Shown in pieces: positions 24,271 through 32,531 of a DNA stretch of 39,535 bases. The DNA is from Chloroflexota bacterium (lineage in GTDB: Bacteria; Chloroflexota; Anaerolineae; Anaerolineales; Villigracilaceae), in the NCBI GenBank assembly GCA_021824575.1, contig JAKAKJ010000032.1:1-39535 (forward strand), read 5' to 3'. The translations under genes and the position numbers were made by a program. A model generated the notes under the pieces. That model had not been told where the DNA came from. It searched no databases and was given only the letters and a program-made list of their open reading frames with translations. How positions within the stretch are numbered: position 1 is the stretch's first letter; every line of letters starts with the position of its first letter.

Positions 24271-25350
24271 ATGCTCGATAAATTACAGGGAATCGAAGAA
24301 CGATACGAACAACTCGGCAGGGAATTGCTTGAGGTTGGTTCGAATTATCAGCGTGCGGCGGAGATCAACAAGGAGCGCGTCGATCTGGAAACGATTGTGG
24401 CAAAGGCGCGCGAGTACCGTCAGGCGCTGAAAAGCCTCGAGGAAGCCAGAGCCATCCTCGAGTCCGGGAATGACGCGGAACTTAATGCGCTGGCTGAAGC
24501 CGATGTCGCTGATTTGAATCCAAAAATCGAAAAGCTGGAAAAAGAAATCAAAGATTTATTGGTTCCAAAAGATCCGCGTGATGAAAAGAATGTCATCGTG
24601 GAAATTCGCGCGGGCGCGGGCGGCGATGAAGCCGCCATCTTTGCCGCGGACTTGTTCCGCATGTACACGCGCTATGCTGAAAACCATAGATGGAAATCGG
24701 AAATCCTTTCTGAAAATGCGATTGGCGTTGGCGGTTACAAGGAAGTCATTTTCGAAATCCGCGGCAAGGGCGCGTATTCGAAGTTGAAATACGAATCGGG
24801 CGTGCATCGCGTCCAACGTGTGCCGGTTACAGAATCTTCGGGACGCATTCACACGTCAACAGCGACCGTTGCGGTGCTGGCCGAAGTGGACGAAGTTGAA
24901 GTTGATATTCCTGAGTCTGATATCGAGATCGAAGTTTATCGTTCGTCGGGCGCGGGCGGACAGAACGTGCAAAAGAACTCGACCGCGGTTCGCCTGTATC
25001 ACAAACCGACCGGCATGGTCGTGACCTGTCAGGATGAACGCTCGCAGCTGCAAAACAAATTGCGCGCCATGAGCATCTTGCGCGCTCGGCTTTATGAAAT
25101 CGAAGAAGAGAAGCGGCGATCCGAACTTGAGCAAACGCGCCGCTCGCAGGTTGGAACCGGCGAACGCTCTGAAAAAATCCGCACATATAATTATCCGCAG
25201 AATCGCGTGACCGATCACCGCATCGGTATTTCAAGCTATAACCTTCCCGGCGTAATGAGTGGTGAAATTGATCAATTCATTGAAGAACTTTCGACGCGCG
25301 ATGAAGCGGATCGTTTGGCGGCAACCGGCGCTGATGATGACGATGAATAG
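24271..25350 (+). CDS. prfA: Peptide chain release factor 1
   Basis: 359 aa, full length. The peptidyl-transfer motif GGQ is in [18 protein letters not shown], and the codon-recognition PxT is PVT in [18 protein letters not shown], the RF1 form, so UAA and UAG are read. AGGAA lies 6 nt before the ATG. The Gln of GGQ would be methylated by PrmC, whose gene lies three genes downstream on the same strand. The C-terminal [17 protein letters not shown] and the tail ending in acidic DDDDE are normal for the family. Confidence 0.96.
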   Translation: MLDKLQGIEERYEQLGRELLEVGSNYQRAAEINKERVDLETIVAKAREYRQALKSLEEARAILESGNDAELNALAEADVADLNPKIEKLEKEIKDLLVPKDPRDEKNVIVEIRAGAGGDEAAIFAADLFRMYTRYAENHRWKSEILSENAIGVGGYKEVIFEIRGKGAYSKLKYESGVHRVQRVPVTESSGRIHTSTATVAVLAEVDEVEVDIPESDIEIEVYRSSGAGGQNVQKNSTAVRLYHKPTGMVVTCQDERSQLQNKLRAMSILRARLYEIEEEKRRSELEQTRRSQVGTGERSEKIRTYNYPQNRVTDHRIGISSYNLPGVMSGEIDQFIEELSTRDEADRLAATGADDDDE

Positions 25351-25432
25351 ATCATAAGCAATTGCGCTTCCGGTCCTGTTTTTGAAACGCGAATTTTGGT
25401 TTGTGCAAGTAGAAGTAGAAGGCGAAGGGAGA

Positions 25433-27592
25433 ATGGCAAAACTGAAACTTCCGTTCCGCATTCTTGCTATTATGCTGGTAGTCGCCGTCGCCTGGGGATT
25501 GCGATCGCGCGCTGTCAATCAGCTCGGCATTGATTACGATGAAGATGATTATCTTCGCGCGGCTCAACAATACGCGGCACTGATTCGCTCCGGAGACTGG
25601 GCGGGGTTTCTGAATACCAATTATCGCCCCGAGCACCCGCCGCTGGCGAAGATTGTTTTTGGCGCGAGCATTTTATTTGCGCCCGAAGAACCACTCATCC
25701 CTGATGTGTCCACGTCCGCTTCGCCTAATGGTAAATTGCCGCGCGACTTGGTCGAACCGGCACGGACAACCAGCGCGGTCTTTGGAACTTTGACGGTTCT
25801 TGCATTGTCGCTGGTCAATCCGCTCGCGGGATTTTTCCTGGCGGTCCACACATTTACCATCAAATATACCAGCGAGATCATGCTGGAGGCTTTGCCGGCT
25901 TTTCTTATTTTGCTTTCAGTACTTTGTTACATCCAGGCAAAGAAAAATGGGATTTCAAAAGGTAATAGTCTATTCAACGGATGGATCATCGCGTCCGCGA
26001 TTCTGCTCGGCCTGACCGCCGCGTCGAAATATTTGTATTGTGTGGCAGGAATTGCGATTCTGATGGATTGGTTCTTTGAGGCAAAACAAAATAATCAATT
26101 GGCGCGATTTTACACGCAAGCTGCAGCGTGGGGAATCCTTTCGTTGATTGTTTTCTTCGCGGCTGATCCGTATCTTTGGCCCGATCCTCTGACCCGTTTG
26201 AAAGAATCCGTTTTTTATTTTTCTGGTTATGCTGCTACCGCGCCGGAAGTTCAACAGGCAAATTATCCAATCTGGCAGCCGCTCGCATGGTTGGCGCAAT
26301 CCGTTCCCTGGCAGTCAAGGGTCTTTTTGATTTCAATTGATTTTTTCATTTCGGCTTTGGCTTGTGCTGGTCTTGTCCGCCTTTGGAAGAAAGAACGCGT
26401 TTATGTTTTGTGGCTGGGAATTGCCATGCTGTTCCTGCTGCTCTGGCCGACCAAATGGCCGCAGTATATCATCATACTGACAGCGCCGCTTTCGCTGTCC
26501 GCGGCGGAGGGATTCCAAGTTGTCGTCGTGGAACCGATTCAAAATTGGAAGGCCGCTCGCAGGTCCGGGAAAAGAAGCGCAGAACCGAATCGCAAGGATG
26601 TCAAGCGCGCGTTGCCCTGGTTGATTCCGGGCTTGATTTTCTTCACTGTGTTGACTGTCGCACCGCTTGTTTTTCAATTTGCTGTCTCGATGACGGACTT
26701 CAGTTCGGCTTCCATCCGCGACGGATTTAATGGCGGCATTTGGCGCGCCGTCTCGGGTGGATTAACGGGACAGGTTCCCATCACAAGCTTTGATCTTCAG
26801 TTGCGCTCCAATCGTGTCAATTTTACGGCGCTGAATTTATATGGGCCTGTGTTCAATTTCATCAGCGGCGGTCAAGGTGGATGGAGCATTCTGTTCTATA
26901 ACATCCTATGGACTGCGCTCTCGGTTTTGCTCCAATGCGGGCTTGGCTTGGGGGCGGCTCTTTTGCTCTGGCAGCGCGGCCTGCGCCTTGGAAAATTTTG
27001 GCAGGCTTTATTCATTTTGCCGTGGGCCATCCCGGAATACATCGGCGCGTTGATGTGGTTCAACGTGCTTCAACCGGAATCCGGCTGGCTGGCACTGGCC
27101 GTCAAAAAATATGGAGAAGGGATTCCGTTTGCGTTTCTAAGCAATTGGAACAATCCCAACATATTTTTGCTTGTTCTATTGATTCCCGCTGTATGGTATG
27201 GCTTTCCTTTTATGATGCTTGCCTCCAGCGTTGGCTTGAGGATGGTCCCGAAAGAGGTTTTGGATGCCGCCGCTGTGGATGGGGCTACTGCCTGGCAGAC
27301 ATTCCGCTCGGTGACTTGGCCGCTGTTGCTGCCATTGATCATTCCTGCCATCATTGTGCGCGGCATCTTTGCCTTCAACCAGTTTTATTTATTCCAGGCA
27401 TTTCACGCGTGGGATGCAACCCTGGCTGCACTCTCGTATAACATATTCAATCCGGTGGGCGGGGCCGGTGGGCGGAACGGCTTGTTTGCTGTGTCGGCTG
27501 TTGTCAATATCATTACGGTTGTCATCCTGATGATATTTGTCTTGCTTTTCAATCGTTGGAGCAAGGCGAGCGAAGGGGTGACTTATGCGTAA
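25433..27592 (+). CDS. Fusion of a GT-C glycosyltransferase domain and a MalF-type ABC permease
   Basis: 719 aa from ATG 25433 (GGGAG just upstream); a TTG at 25382 is less likely. Residues about 1-370 resemble PMT/ArnT-type GT-C membrane glycosyltransferases: an acidic first loop (IDYDEDDYLRAAQQYA), then NYRPEHPPLAKI, and about eight helices. A basic linker (about 371-390, with RRSGKRSAEPNRK) follows. Residues about 391-719 are a sugar ABC permease: LPWLIPGLIFFTVL, a periplasmic loop, six helices and the EAA contact loop LDAAAVDGATAWQTFRSVTWP (about 607-627). The reading frame is continuous through the junction. It overlaps the MalG-type gene by 8 nt. No binding protein or ATPase gene is nearby. 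Confidence 0.82.
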   Translation: MAKLKLPFRILAIMLVVAVAWGLRSRAVNQLGIDYDEDDYLRAAQQYAALIRSGDWAGFLNTNYRPEHPPLAKIVFGASILFAPEEPLIPDVSTSASPNGKLPRDLVEPARTTSAVFGTLTVLALSLVNPLAGFFLAVHTFTIKYTSEIMLEALPAFLILLSVLCYIQAKKNGISKGNSLFNGWIIASAILLGLTAASKYLYCVAGIAILMDWFFEAKQNNQLARFYTQAAAWGILSLIVFFAADPYLWPDPLTRLKESVFYFSGYAATAPEVQQANYPIWQPLAWLAQSVPWQSRVFLISIDFFISALACAGLVRLWKKERVYVLWLGIAMLFLLLWPTKWPQYIIILTAPLSLSAAEGFQVVVVEPIQNWKAARRSGKRSAEPNRKDVKRALPWLIPGLIFFTVLTVAPLVFQFAVSMTDFSSASIRDGFNGGIWRAVSGGLTGQVPITSFDLQLRSNRVNFTALNLYGPVFNFISGGQGGWSILFYNILWTALSVLLQCGLGLGAALLLWQRGLRLGKFWQALFILPWAIPEYIGALMWFNVLQPESGWLALAVKKYGEGIPFAFLSNWNNPNIFLLVLLIPAVWYGFPFMMLASSVGLRMVPKEVLDAAAVDGATAWQTFRSVTWPLLLPLIIPAIIVRGIFAFNQFYLFQAFHAWDATLAALSYNIFNPVGGAGGRNGLFAVSAVVNIITVVILMIFVLLFNRWSKASEGVTYA

Positions 27593-28436
27593 AATATCAT
27601 TCCTCCGCCAACTTGTCACACAACTCGCATTGGCGTTGATCGGCTTTTTCGTCATCCTTCCCATTTGGGGCATGCTGCGCCTGGCGTTCGATGGCTCGAT
27701 CATTGATAAAGCGACAGAATTTCGATGGGTCCCTAAAGTCTGGTCTTTTGACGCGTTCCTGCATGTGCTCCAAGCTCCATATCAATCTGTAGGCTTTCAG
27801 GCATTGCTCAAGAATAGCCTGTTGGTTTCTGTCAGCGCGGCATTGATCGCGATTTTGTTTGGCGTGAGTCTGGCCTACGCTTTTGCGCGTTTCCGCTTTC
27901 CGGGCCGTCAGATAGGCTTATTCGGATTATTGCTCGCCGCCATCCTGCCGCCGGTCGCGTTCATGACGCCGCTTTATATCATCCTGAGTTTGATGCACAT
28001 CCGCACCACGCTTTGGGCGTTGGTCATTGCCTATGCTGTCTTTGCCATGCCGTTTTGCATCTGGAATATGCGCGCCGCATTTCAAGCTGTCCCAAAAGAA
28101 ATCGAAGAAGCCGCCTTCCTCGATGGAGCAAATGATTTCACGTCTTTCATCTTGGTGACCCTTCCGCTTGCTCTGCCGTCCATTGCAGTGGCTGGCTTGA
28201 TTGCATTCCTGATGGCTTATTCTGAATTTGCACTCGGTTGGTTATTTGTTGAGAGAAGTGATACTCTTACACTTGCAATGACTATTTACGGCATGGTTCA
28301 AAGCCAATCCTTTGTCCAATCATGGAATTTAATCGGCTCGCTGGCGATTATCATGTCCATCCCGGTTGTGATTATTTTCTTGATCTTTCAACGCACGCTG
28401 CTCGACCGTATGATGTTTGGCGTATCAGGAGAATGA
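27585..28436 (+). CDS. MalG-type ABC sugar transporter permease
   Basis: 283 aa, six helices, with the EAA loop EIEEAAFLDGANDFTSFILVTLPLALP (about 181-207) that docks on the ATPase. It belongs to the binding-protein-dependent carbohydrate permeases (MalG/UgpE-like) and pairs with the permease half of the preceding fusion, which it overlaps by 8 nt. The substrate is unknown. The ATPase and solute-binding protein must be encoded elsewhere, possibly a shared MsmX-like ATPase (inference). Its stop overlaps the prmC start region. Confidence 0.9.
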   Translation: MRKISFLRQLVTQLALALIGFFVILPIWGMLRLAFDGSIIDKATEFRWVPKVWSFDAFLHVLQAPYQSVGFQALLKNSLLVSVSAALIAILFGVSLAYAFARFRFPGRQIGLFGLLLAAILPPVAFMTPLYIILSLMHIRTTLWALVIAYAVFAMPFCIWNMRAAFQAVPKEIEEAAFLDGANDFTSFILVTLPLALPSIAVAGLIAFLMAYSEFALGWLFVERSDTLTLAMTIYGMVQSQSFVQSWNLIGSLAIIMSIPVVIIFLIFQRTLLDRMMFGVSGE

Positions 28437-29296
28437 TGGAGAATTTGGACAACCTGGTCGAGTCCATTACTTCACGCATCAAAAGCGATACACCGCAGCT
28501 TGACGCGCAGGTTTTACTCGCGCATGTTTTTCAAAAACCGCGGACGTGGATGCTGGCGCACCCCGAATCGACTCTCGACCCGCAGGCGGCATCCGTTTTG
28601 GAGAGTTTGATTCAGCGCCTTGAGCGCGGCGAGCCGCTGCCATACGTGCTGGGTCACTGGGAATTCTTCGGCCTCGACTTTGATATCACGCCCGATGTTT
28701 TGATTCCGCGCCCCGAAACGGAACTGCTCGTCGAACATGCGATTTCATGGCTTCAAGCTTTGCCAGAACGACGAATGGTCGCGGATGTTGGAACTGGCTC
28801 CGGCTGCATCGCGGTTGCCATTGCCGTGAATGTTCCAAATGCGCGTGTCGTAGCCACCGATCTTTCGCACAAGGCGCTGGAAGTTGCCATCCGCAACGCG
28901 CGCAAGTTTGATGTTGCCCATCGAATTGATTTCGTTCAATGCGACATCCTGCCTGACCACATTGCCTCCCTGCCAACGGATCGCCACTTCGATTTGATTT
29001 GTGCCAACCTGCCGTATATCCCAACCCAAAAACTCCACCACCTCCCGGTTTATGGCCGCGAGCCGACGCTTGCTCTCGATGGCGGCCAGGATGGACTTGA
29101 TCCATTCCGCAAGTTACTGCGACTCGCTCCAGATTGGCTGGCTCCCGCCGGGCGGATACTGCTTGAGATCGAATCGTCGCGCGGCGCGGCGGCATTATCA
29201 TTGGCATACGATGTGTTGACCGCGGGCGAAATGCACCTCCACCGCGATTTGGCCGGGCAGGACCGCCTGCTTGAAATTCAAATGCCGATTCTATGA
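28436..29296 (+). CDS. prmC: Release factor glutamine N5-methyltransferase
   Basis: 286 aa from the second ATG of ATGATG (28433 or 28436); AGGAG at 28427-28431 is better spaced for 28436. An N-terminal helical domain for release-factor binding (about 1-85) ends with LIPRPETELLVE. The SAM site is VADVGTGSGCIAVAIA, and the catalytic motif is NLPYIP (the NPPY of the family with Leu). PrmC methylates the Gln of GGQ in RF1/RF2. The prmC-tsaC junction is an ATGA overlap. It lies downstream of the permease genes and so is probably cotranscribed with them. Confidence 0.93.
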   Translation: MENLDNLVESITSRIKSDTPQLDAQVLLAHVFQKPRTWMLAHPESTLDPQAASVLESLIQRLERGEPLPYVLGHWEFFGLDFDITPDVLIPRPETELLVEHAISWLQALPERRMVADVGTGSGCIAVAIAVNVPNARVVATDLSHKALEVAIRNARKFDVAHRIDFVQCDILPDHIASLPTDRHFDLICANLPYIPTQKLHHLPVYGREPTLALDGGQDGLDPFRKLLRLAPDWLAPAGRILLEIESSRGAAALSLAYDVLTAGEMHLHRDLAGQDRLLEIQMPIL

Positions 29297-29910
29297 AAAC
29301 ACAAATCCTTGATGCTCATTCGCCGGATGCAGTTTTGCGGGCGCTCGGAGTCTTGAAATCCGGCGGGCTGGTGGCGTTCCCAACGGATACTGTTTATGGC
29401 GTCGGTTCTTTGGTTTTTGATGGCAAGGCCGTCGAAGCGATTTACCTTGCCAAGGACCGTCCCATCGAAAAGGCGATTCCTGTTTTGCTGGGTGACGCGG
29501 ATGATCTCGCCAAAGTTGCTTCTGAAGTTCCAACAATGGCGCGGCGGCTTGCCATTCGCTTTTGGCCCGGACCTTTGACTCTGGTTGTGCCCAAAAGGTT
29601 GACTCTCCCTGAGCCCGTATCTGCCACCGACACGGTTGGCGTTCGTGTGCCAGATCACCCCTTTGCCCGCACATTGCTCCTCGCCGCGGGACCGATGGCC
29701 GTGACTTCCGCAAATATTTCGGGGCAGGCGAGTCCGTCCACCGCGGAAGAAGTCCTTTCCCAGCTTGGCGGTCGCATCGAATTGATTTTAGATGGCGGAA
29801 GGACGCTGGGCGGCAAACCGTCCACGGTGGTTGATTGCAGCGGGCGCGAACCGGTCATTTTGCGCGCTGGGCCGATTACATTGATGGAAATTGAATCCGC
29901 GCTGGCATAA
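29293..29910 (+). CDS. tsaC: Threonylcarbamoyl-AMP synthase (TsaC/Sua5/YwlC)
   Basis: 205 aa, single YrdC domain without the Sua5 C-terminal extension. Typical segments: GGLVAFPTDTVYGVG, KDRPIEKAIPVLL, RFWPGPLTLVV, VGVRVPDHP and VTSANISGQASP. It makes threonylcarbamoyl-AMP from Thr, bicarbonate and ATP for t6A in tRNAs reading ANN codons. Its partner TsaD is encoded 335 nt away on the other strand. The start overlaps prmC as ATGA (29293-29296). Confidence 0.93.
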   Translation: MKTQILDAHSPDAVLRALGVLKSGGLVAFPTDTVYGVGSLVFDGKAVEAIYLAKDRPIEKAIPVLLGDADDLAKVASEVPTMARRLAIRFWPGPLTLVVPKRLTLPEPVSATDTVGVRVPDHPFARTLLLAAGPMAVTSANISGQASPSTAEEVLSQLGGRIELILDGGRTLGGKPSTVVDCSGREPVILRAGPITLMEIESALA

Positions 29911-29981
29911 CCACATCTTTTGTATATAAAACTCTCACCACCGCTTTAGTCCCCGCTCAGCCTGCGCTAAATTGCCTGGCT

Positions 29982-30050
29982 GATAATTTGGGTTGCATTC
30001 TCCTCAAAACCGCGCAGGGACGGGGCAAGTCCCGAGGCGGTTTTATTATT
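29982..30050 (+). ncRNA. Candidate small RNA 1 (promoter, seed, hairpin)
   Basis: GATAAT (29982-29987) stands 2 nt before GGGTTGCATTCTCCTC (29990-30005). Then comes a hairpin: outer stem 30006-30013/30037-30044 (AAAACCGC/GCGGTTTT), a 3x3 internal loop, inner stem GGGAC/GTCCC (30017-30021/30029-30033), then ATTATT. The same layout recurs at 30109-30183. The seed is complementary to a ribosome binding site plus ATG (GAGGAGAATG). It could also act as the tsaC terminator. Confidence 0.5.
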
Positions 30051-30108
30051 ACAGAAATTCTCTTATTTTATTTTTAGCTTTTGTTCAGGCTGGTTTCAGG
30101 TCGCTGAA

Positions 30109-30183
30109 TATAATAAGGGTTGCATTCTCCTCTACAAACCGCGTACGGGTCTGGGCCGGCCCAAAGCGCGGTTTGGGTTTTAA
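30109..30183 (+). ncRNA. Candidate small RNA 2, sibling of unit 1
   Basis: TATAAT (30109-30114), again 2 nt before the identical 16-nt GGGTTGCATTCTCCTC (30117-30132). Hairpin: outer stem 30135-30143/30167-30175 (CAAACCGCG/CGCGGTTTG), internal loop, inner stem GGGTC/GGCCC with one G-U (30147-30151/30158-30162), then GGTTTT. The stems differ in sequence from unit 1 but keep the fold. No coding potential. Confidence 0.5.
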
Positions 30184-30188
30184 ACGGA

Positions 30189-30237
30189 CAACGGACGATG
30201 GACCACACGAATTGTTTTCCATCGTCCGTTGTTTTTT
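30189..30237 (+). terminator. Strong intrinsic terminator
   Basis: A perfect 14-bp stem, 30189-30202/30218-30231, with a 15-nt loop, followed by TTTTTT (30232-30237). It ends 9 nt from the tsaD stop codon and would halt plus-strand transcripts before they run antisense into tsaD. Confidence 0.75.
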
Positions 30238-30245
30238 GTTTGCAG

Positions 30246-31274
30246 TCAGCTCAGCGGCCATGTCGGCTGGATATCAAAGTCCAGTCCGCTTGTGTGTCCA
30301 AGCGCAAAACGATAGTAACCAGCCGCGGCAATCATGGCGGCGTTGTCTGTGCAAAGGGAAAGGGGGGGAATGTGAACGTTGAATTCCTTTTGATTCTGAA
30401 ACGCCTGGCGCAGTGCGCGGTTGGCGGACACGCCGCCCGCGACGATCATTTCTTTCACACCAAATTCGTGTGCGGCGTTCATGGTCTTATTGAACAAAAC
30501 ATCCACGATCGCAGCCTGGAACGAGGCGGCCATGTCAGATACCGGCAGGGATCTGCCCTGTGCCTGATAATTCTTCGCTTCGCGCAGGACGGCAGTTTTG
30601 ATTCCGCTAAAGGAAAAATTCCATGTGCCCTCGAGCCAGGCGCGCGGAAAGTTGAAACGCGTCGGGTCGCCATCTTCCGCAGCTTTCTGAATGGACGGCC
30701 CGCCGGGGTAGGAAAGCCCGAGGATGCGCGCCACTTTATCGAAGGCCTCGCCCGCCGCGTCGTCCAATGTGGAGCCGAGGCGTTTATATTCCAGGTGGTT
30801 TGTCATCAAATTCAATTCCGTGTGTCCGCCTGAGACCAATAAAACCATCAATGGAAATTGCGGCTCATCCGGCACGGACTCGCCCGCGTTATGAACCCAC
30901 GCTGAATAAATATGACCTTCGAGGTGATTGGCGGCAATCAGAGGAACGCCGCGGCCCAGCGCCAGTCCTTTTGCCGCGTTGACGCCGACAACCAGCGATC
31001 CAGCCAAACCGGGGCCGCGCGTTACCGCGATGGCATCCACATCGTTCAATGTGAGATGCGCTTTTGCGAGCGTGTCTTCCACAACCGGCACGATCGCCAA
31101 AACATGCTGACGCGAGGCAACTTCGGGGAACACGCCGCCATAACGCGCATGGATGTCCATTTGGGAAGCGACTGTGGACGCCAGCAGTGCGCGCCCGTTT
31201 TCAAGGATGGCGCAGGCAGTTTCGTCGCAGGAAGTTTCGATGGCAAGGATTCGAGCCGAAGGCAGGATGGGCAT
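30246..31274 (-). CDS. tsaD: tRNA N6-adenosine threonylcarbamoyltransferase TsaD
   Basis: 342 aa. N-terminal ILAIETSCDETACAIL (ATPase-like fold), metal-binding His in PEVASRQHV and NHLEGHIYSAW, then VLLVSGGHTEL, GEAFDKVARILGLSYPGGP, NFSFSGIKTAVL, VAGGVSANRALR and CTDNAAMIAAAG. It transfers the threonylcarbamoyl group to A37 of tRNA together with TsaB/TsaE. It starts 3 nt after the M24 peptidase stop, the last gene of a four-gene minus-strand operon, and is convergent with tsaC. Confidence 0.95.
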   Translation of the reverse strand: MPILPSARILAIETSCDETACAILENGRALLASTVASQMDIHARYGGVFPEVASRQHVLAIVPVVEDTLAKAHLTLNDVDAIAVTRGPGLAGSLVVGVNAAKGLALGRGVPLIAANHLEGHIYSAWVHNAGESVPDEPQFPLMVLLVSGGHTELNLMTNHLEYKRLGSTLDDAAGEAFDKVARILGLSYPGGPSIQKAAEDGDPTRFNFPRAWLEGTWNFSFSGIKTAVLREAKNYQAQGRSLPVSDMAASFQAAIVDVLFNKTMNAAHEFGVKEMIVAGGVSANRALRQAFQNQKEFNVHIPPLSLCTDNAAMIAAAGYYRFALGHTSGLDFDIQPTWPLS

Positions 31275-31277
31275 CGT

Positions 31278-32531
31278 TTATTTCTTCTTCCACTTTTTCA
31301 TCGGCAGAACAAAGTCATAGGGATATTCAGCAAGCAATTCAATTTTGCCGTCAGGTCGCATCCAGTATGTATCCTCGATGCGAACGCCCATGCCTTTTTC
31401 GGGATAATACAATCCCGGCTCTGACGTGACCACCACGCCGGGCGCGAGCCGGTGATCGTCGCCGGCTTGCAATCCGCTGAATGGGCGCTCGTGGATATTG
31501 AGTCCGACGCCGTGTCCAAGCGAATGGACGTACCCATCCAGCGGTGCTTTCGTGTTGAGCTGCGACTTATGTCCCTTCGACTCGAAATATTCGCAGACCA
31601 TCTGCTGGTATTGTTTGAAGGGCGCATTCAAATCAAAGTTGTCCAATACTTTGTTATAGACTTCGTGGACTTGGTCATAAAGTGCCTGCGCTTCGGGATC
31701 AGCATAACCTAGCGACCATGTGCGCGTGAAATCATAGAAATAACCGCCGCCCGGCTCGCAGGGATAAATATCGAAGACAATGGTCTTGCCTAAAGTAATC
31801 AGATCGGTTGGATTGCCTGCTGAATGCGGCACGCCCGCATCGCGTCCGATGGCAAATATAGTTCCTTCCGGGTTCTCCGCGCCGAGTTCGCTCAACCATA
31901 AATTGATTTTTGATTTTACGTCGCCGATGGTCAGGGGAGAGCCATCTTCTTTCAATAGGACTTCATCGGTGCGGACCTCGCGGCTCGTCAAATATTCAGC
32001 GACGCGCCGCACGACTTCGGTCGTGACCTTTCCCATTTTGCGAATACGCGCGACTTCCGATTCCTCTTTGGTCTCCATTGCCCGCAGGAAAATTGAATCC
32101 ATCCCTGATTCGCCGATGAATTCAACCTCGGGCATCAGCTTCTGCAAATGAAGCATCATCCCAAACGTGGACGAAAATTCGGTATGTCCGTAAACGCCGA
32201 CACGCCCGCGCGTCAGGCCGAAATCAGCCAGGATTTTTTGCAGGCGCATGGCAGTTGCCAGCAACATATCGCCGTTCGCCTGCTTTCTCAATTCTTCGAG
32301 ATCAAATTGATTGAGCGAACGTGTATCGAGTCCGCTTTTGGCGGCTTCATCCCGCTCCATGTCGTTGTAGAAAAGCACAGGCGCTTGATCGCGCTTCTTG
32401 ATCAGCACAGCGCCGGTCACATGTCCGCCGCCAACGAAATAATACATCGGTGGATTATGTTCGGCATCGCCAAGCACAACGATGGCATCCAGTTTTCCAA
32501 CTTGCATGAGGGTGTCGAGGTCTGATTTCAT
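31278..32531 (-). CDS. M24 family metallopeptidase (Xaa-Pro dipeptidase-like)
   Basis: 417 aa: a creatinase-type N-terminal domain (about 1-165) and a pita-bread catalytic domain. Metal ligands of the family are visible in order: FDIYP (Asp), YDFTRT (Asp), HSLGHGVGLNIHE (His), TSEPG (Glu) and RIEDT (Glu). It should cleave Xaa-Pro peptides in the cytosol; specificity is unproven. The start overlaps the selA stop as ATGA (32528-32531), and the stop lies 3 nt from tsaD. The Lys-rich tail (KKWKKK) is unusual but short. Confidence 0.88.
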   Translation of the reverse strand: MKSDLDTLMQVGKLDAIVVLGDAEHNPPMYYFVGGGHVTGAVLIKKRDQAPVLFYNDMERDEAAKSGLDTRSLNQFDLEELRKQANGDMLLATAMRLQKILADFGLTRGRVGVYGHTEFSSTFGMMLHLQKLMPEVEFIGESGMDSIFLRAMETKEESEVARIRKMGKVTTEVVRRVAEYLTSREVRTDEVLLKEDGSPLTIGDVKSKINLWLSELGAENPEGTIFAIGRDAGVPHSAGNPTDLITLGKTIVFDIYPCEPGGGYFYDFTRTWSLGYADPEAQALYDQVHEVYNKVLDNFDLNAPFKQYQQMVCEYFESKGHKSQLNTKAPLDGYVHSLGHGVGLNIHERPFSGLQAGDDHRLAPGVVVTSEPGLYYPEKGMGVRIEDTYWMRPDGKIELLAEYPYDFVLPMKKWKKK

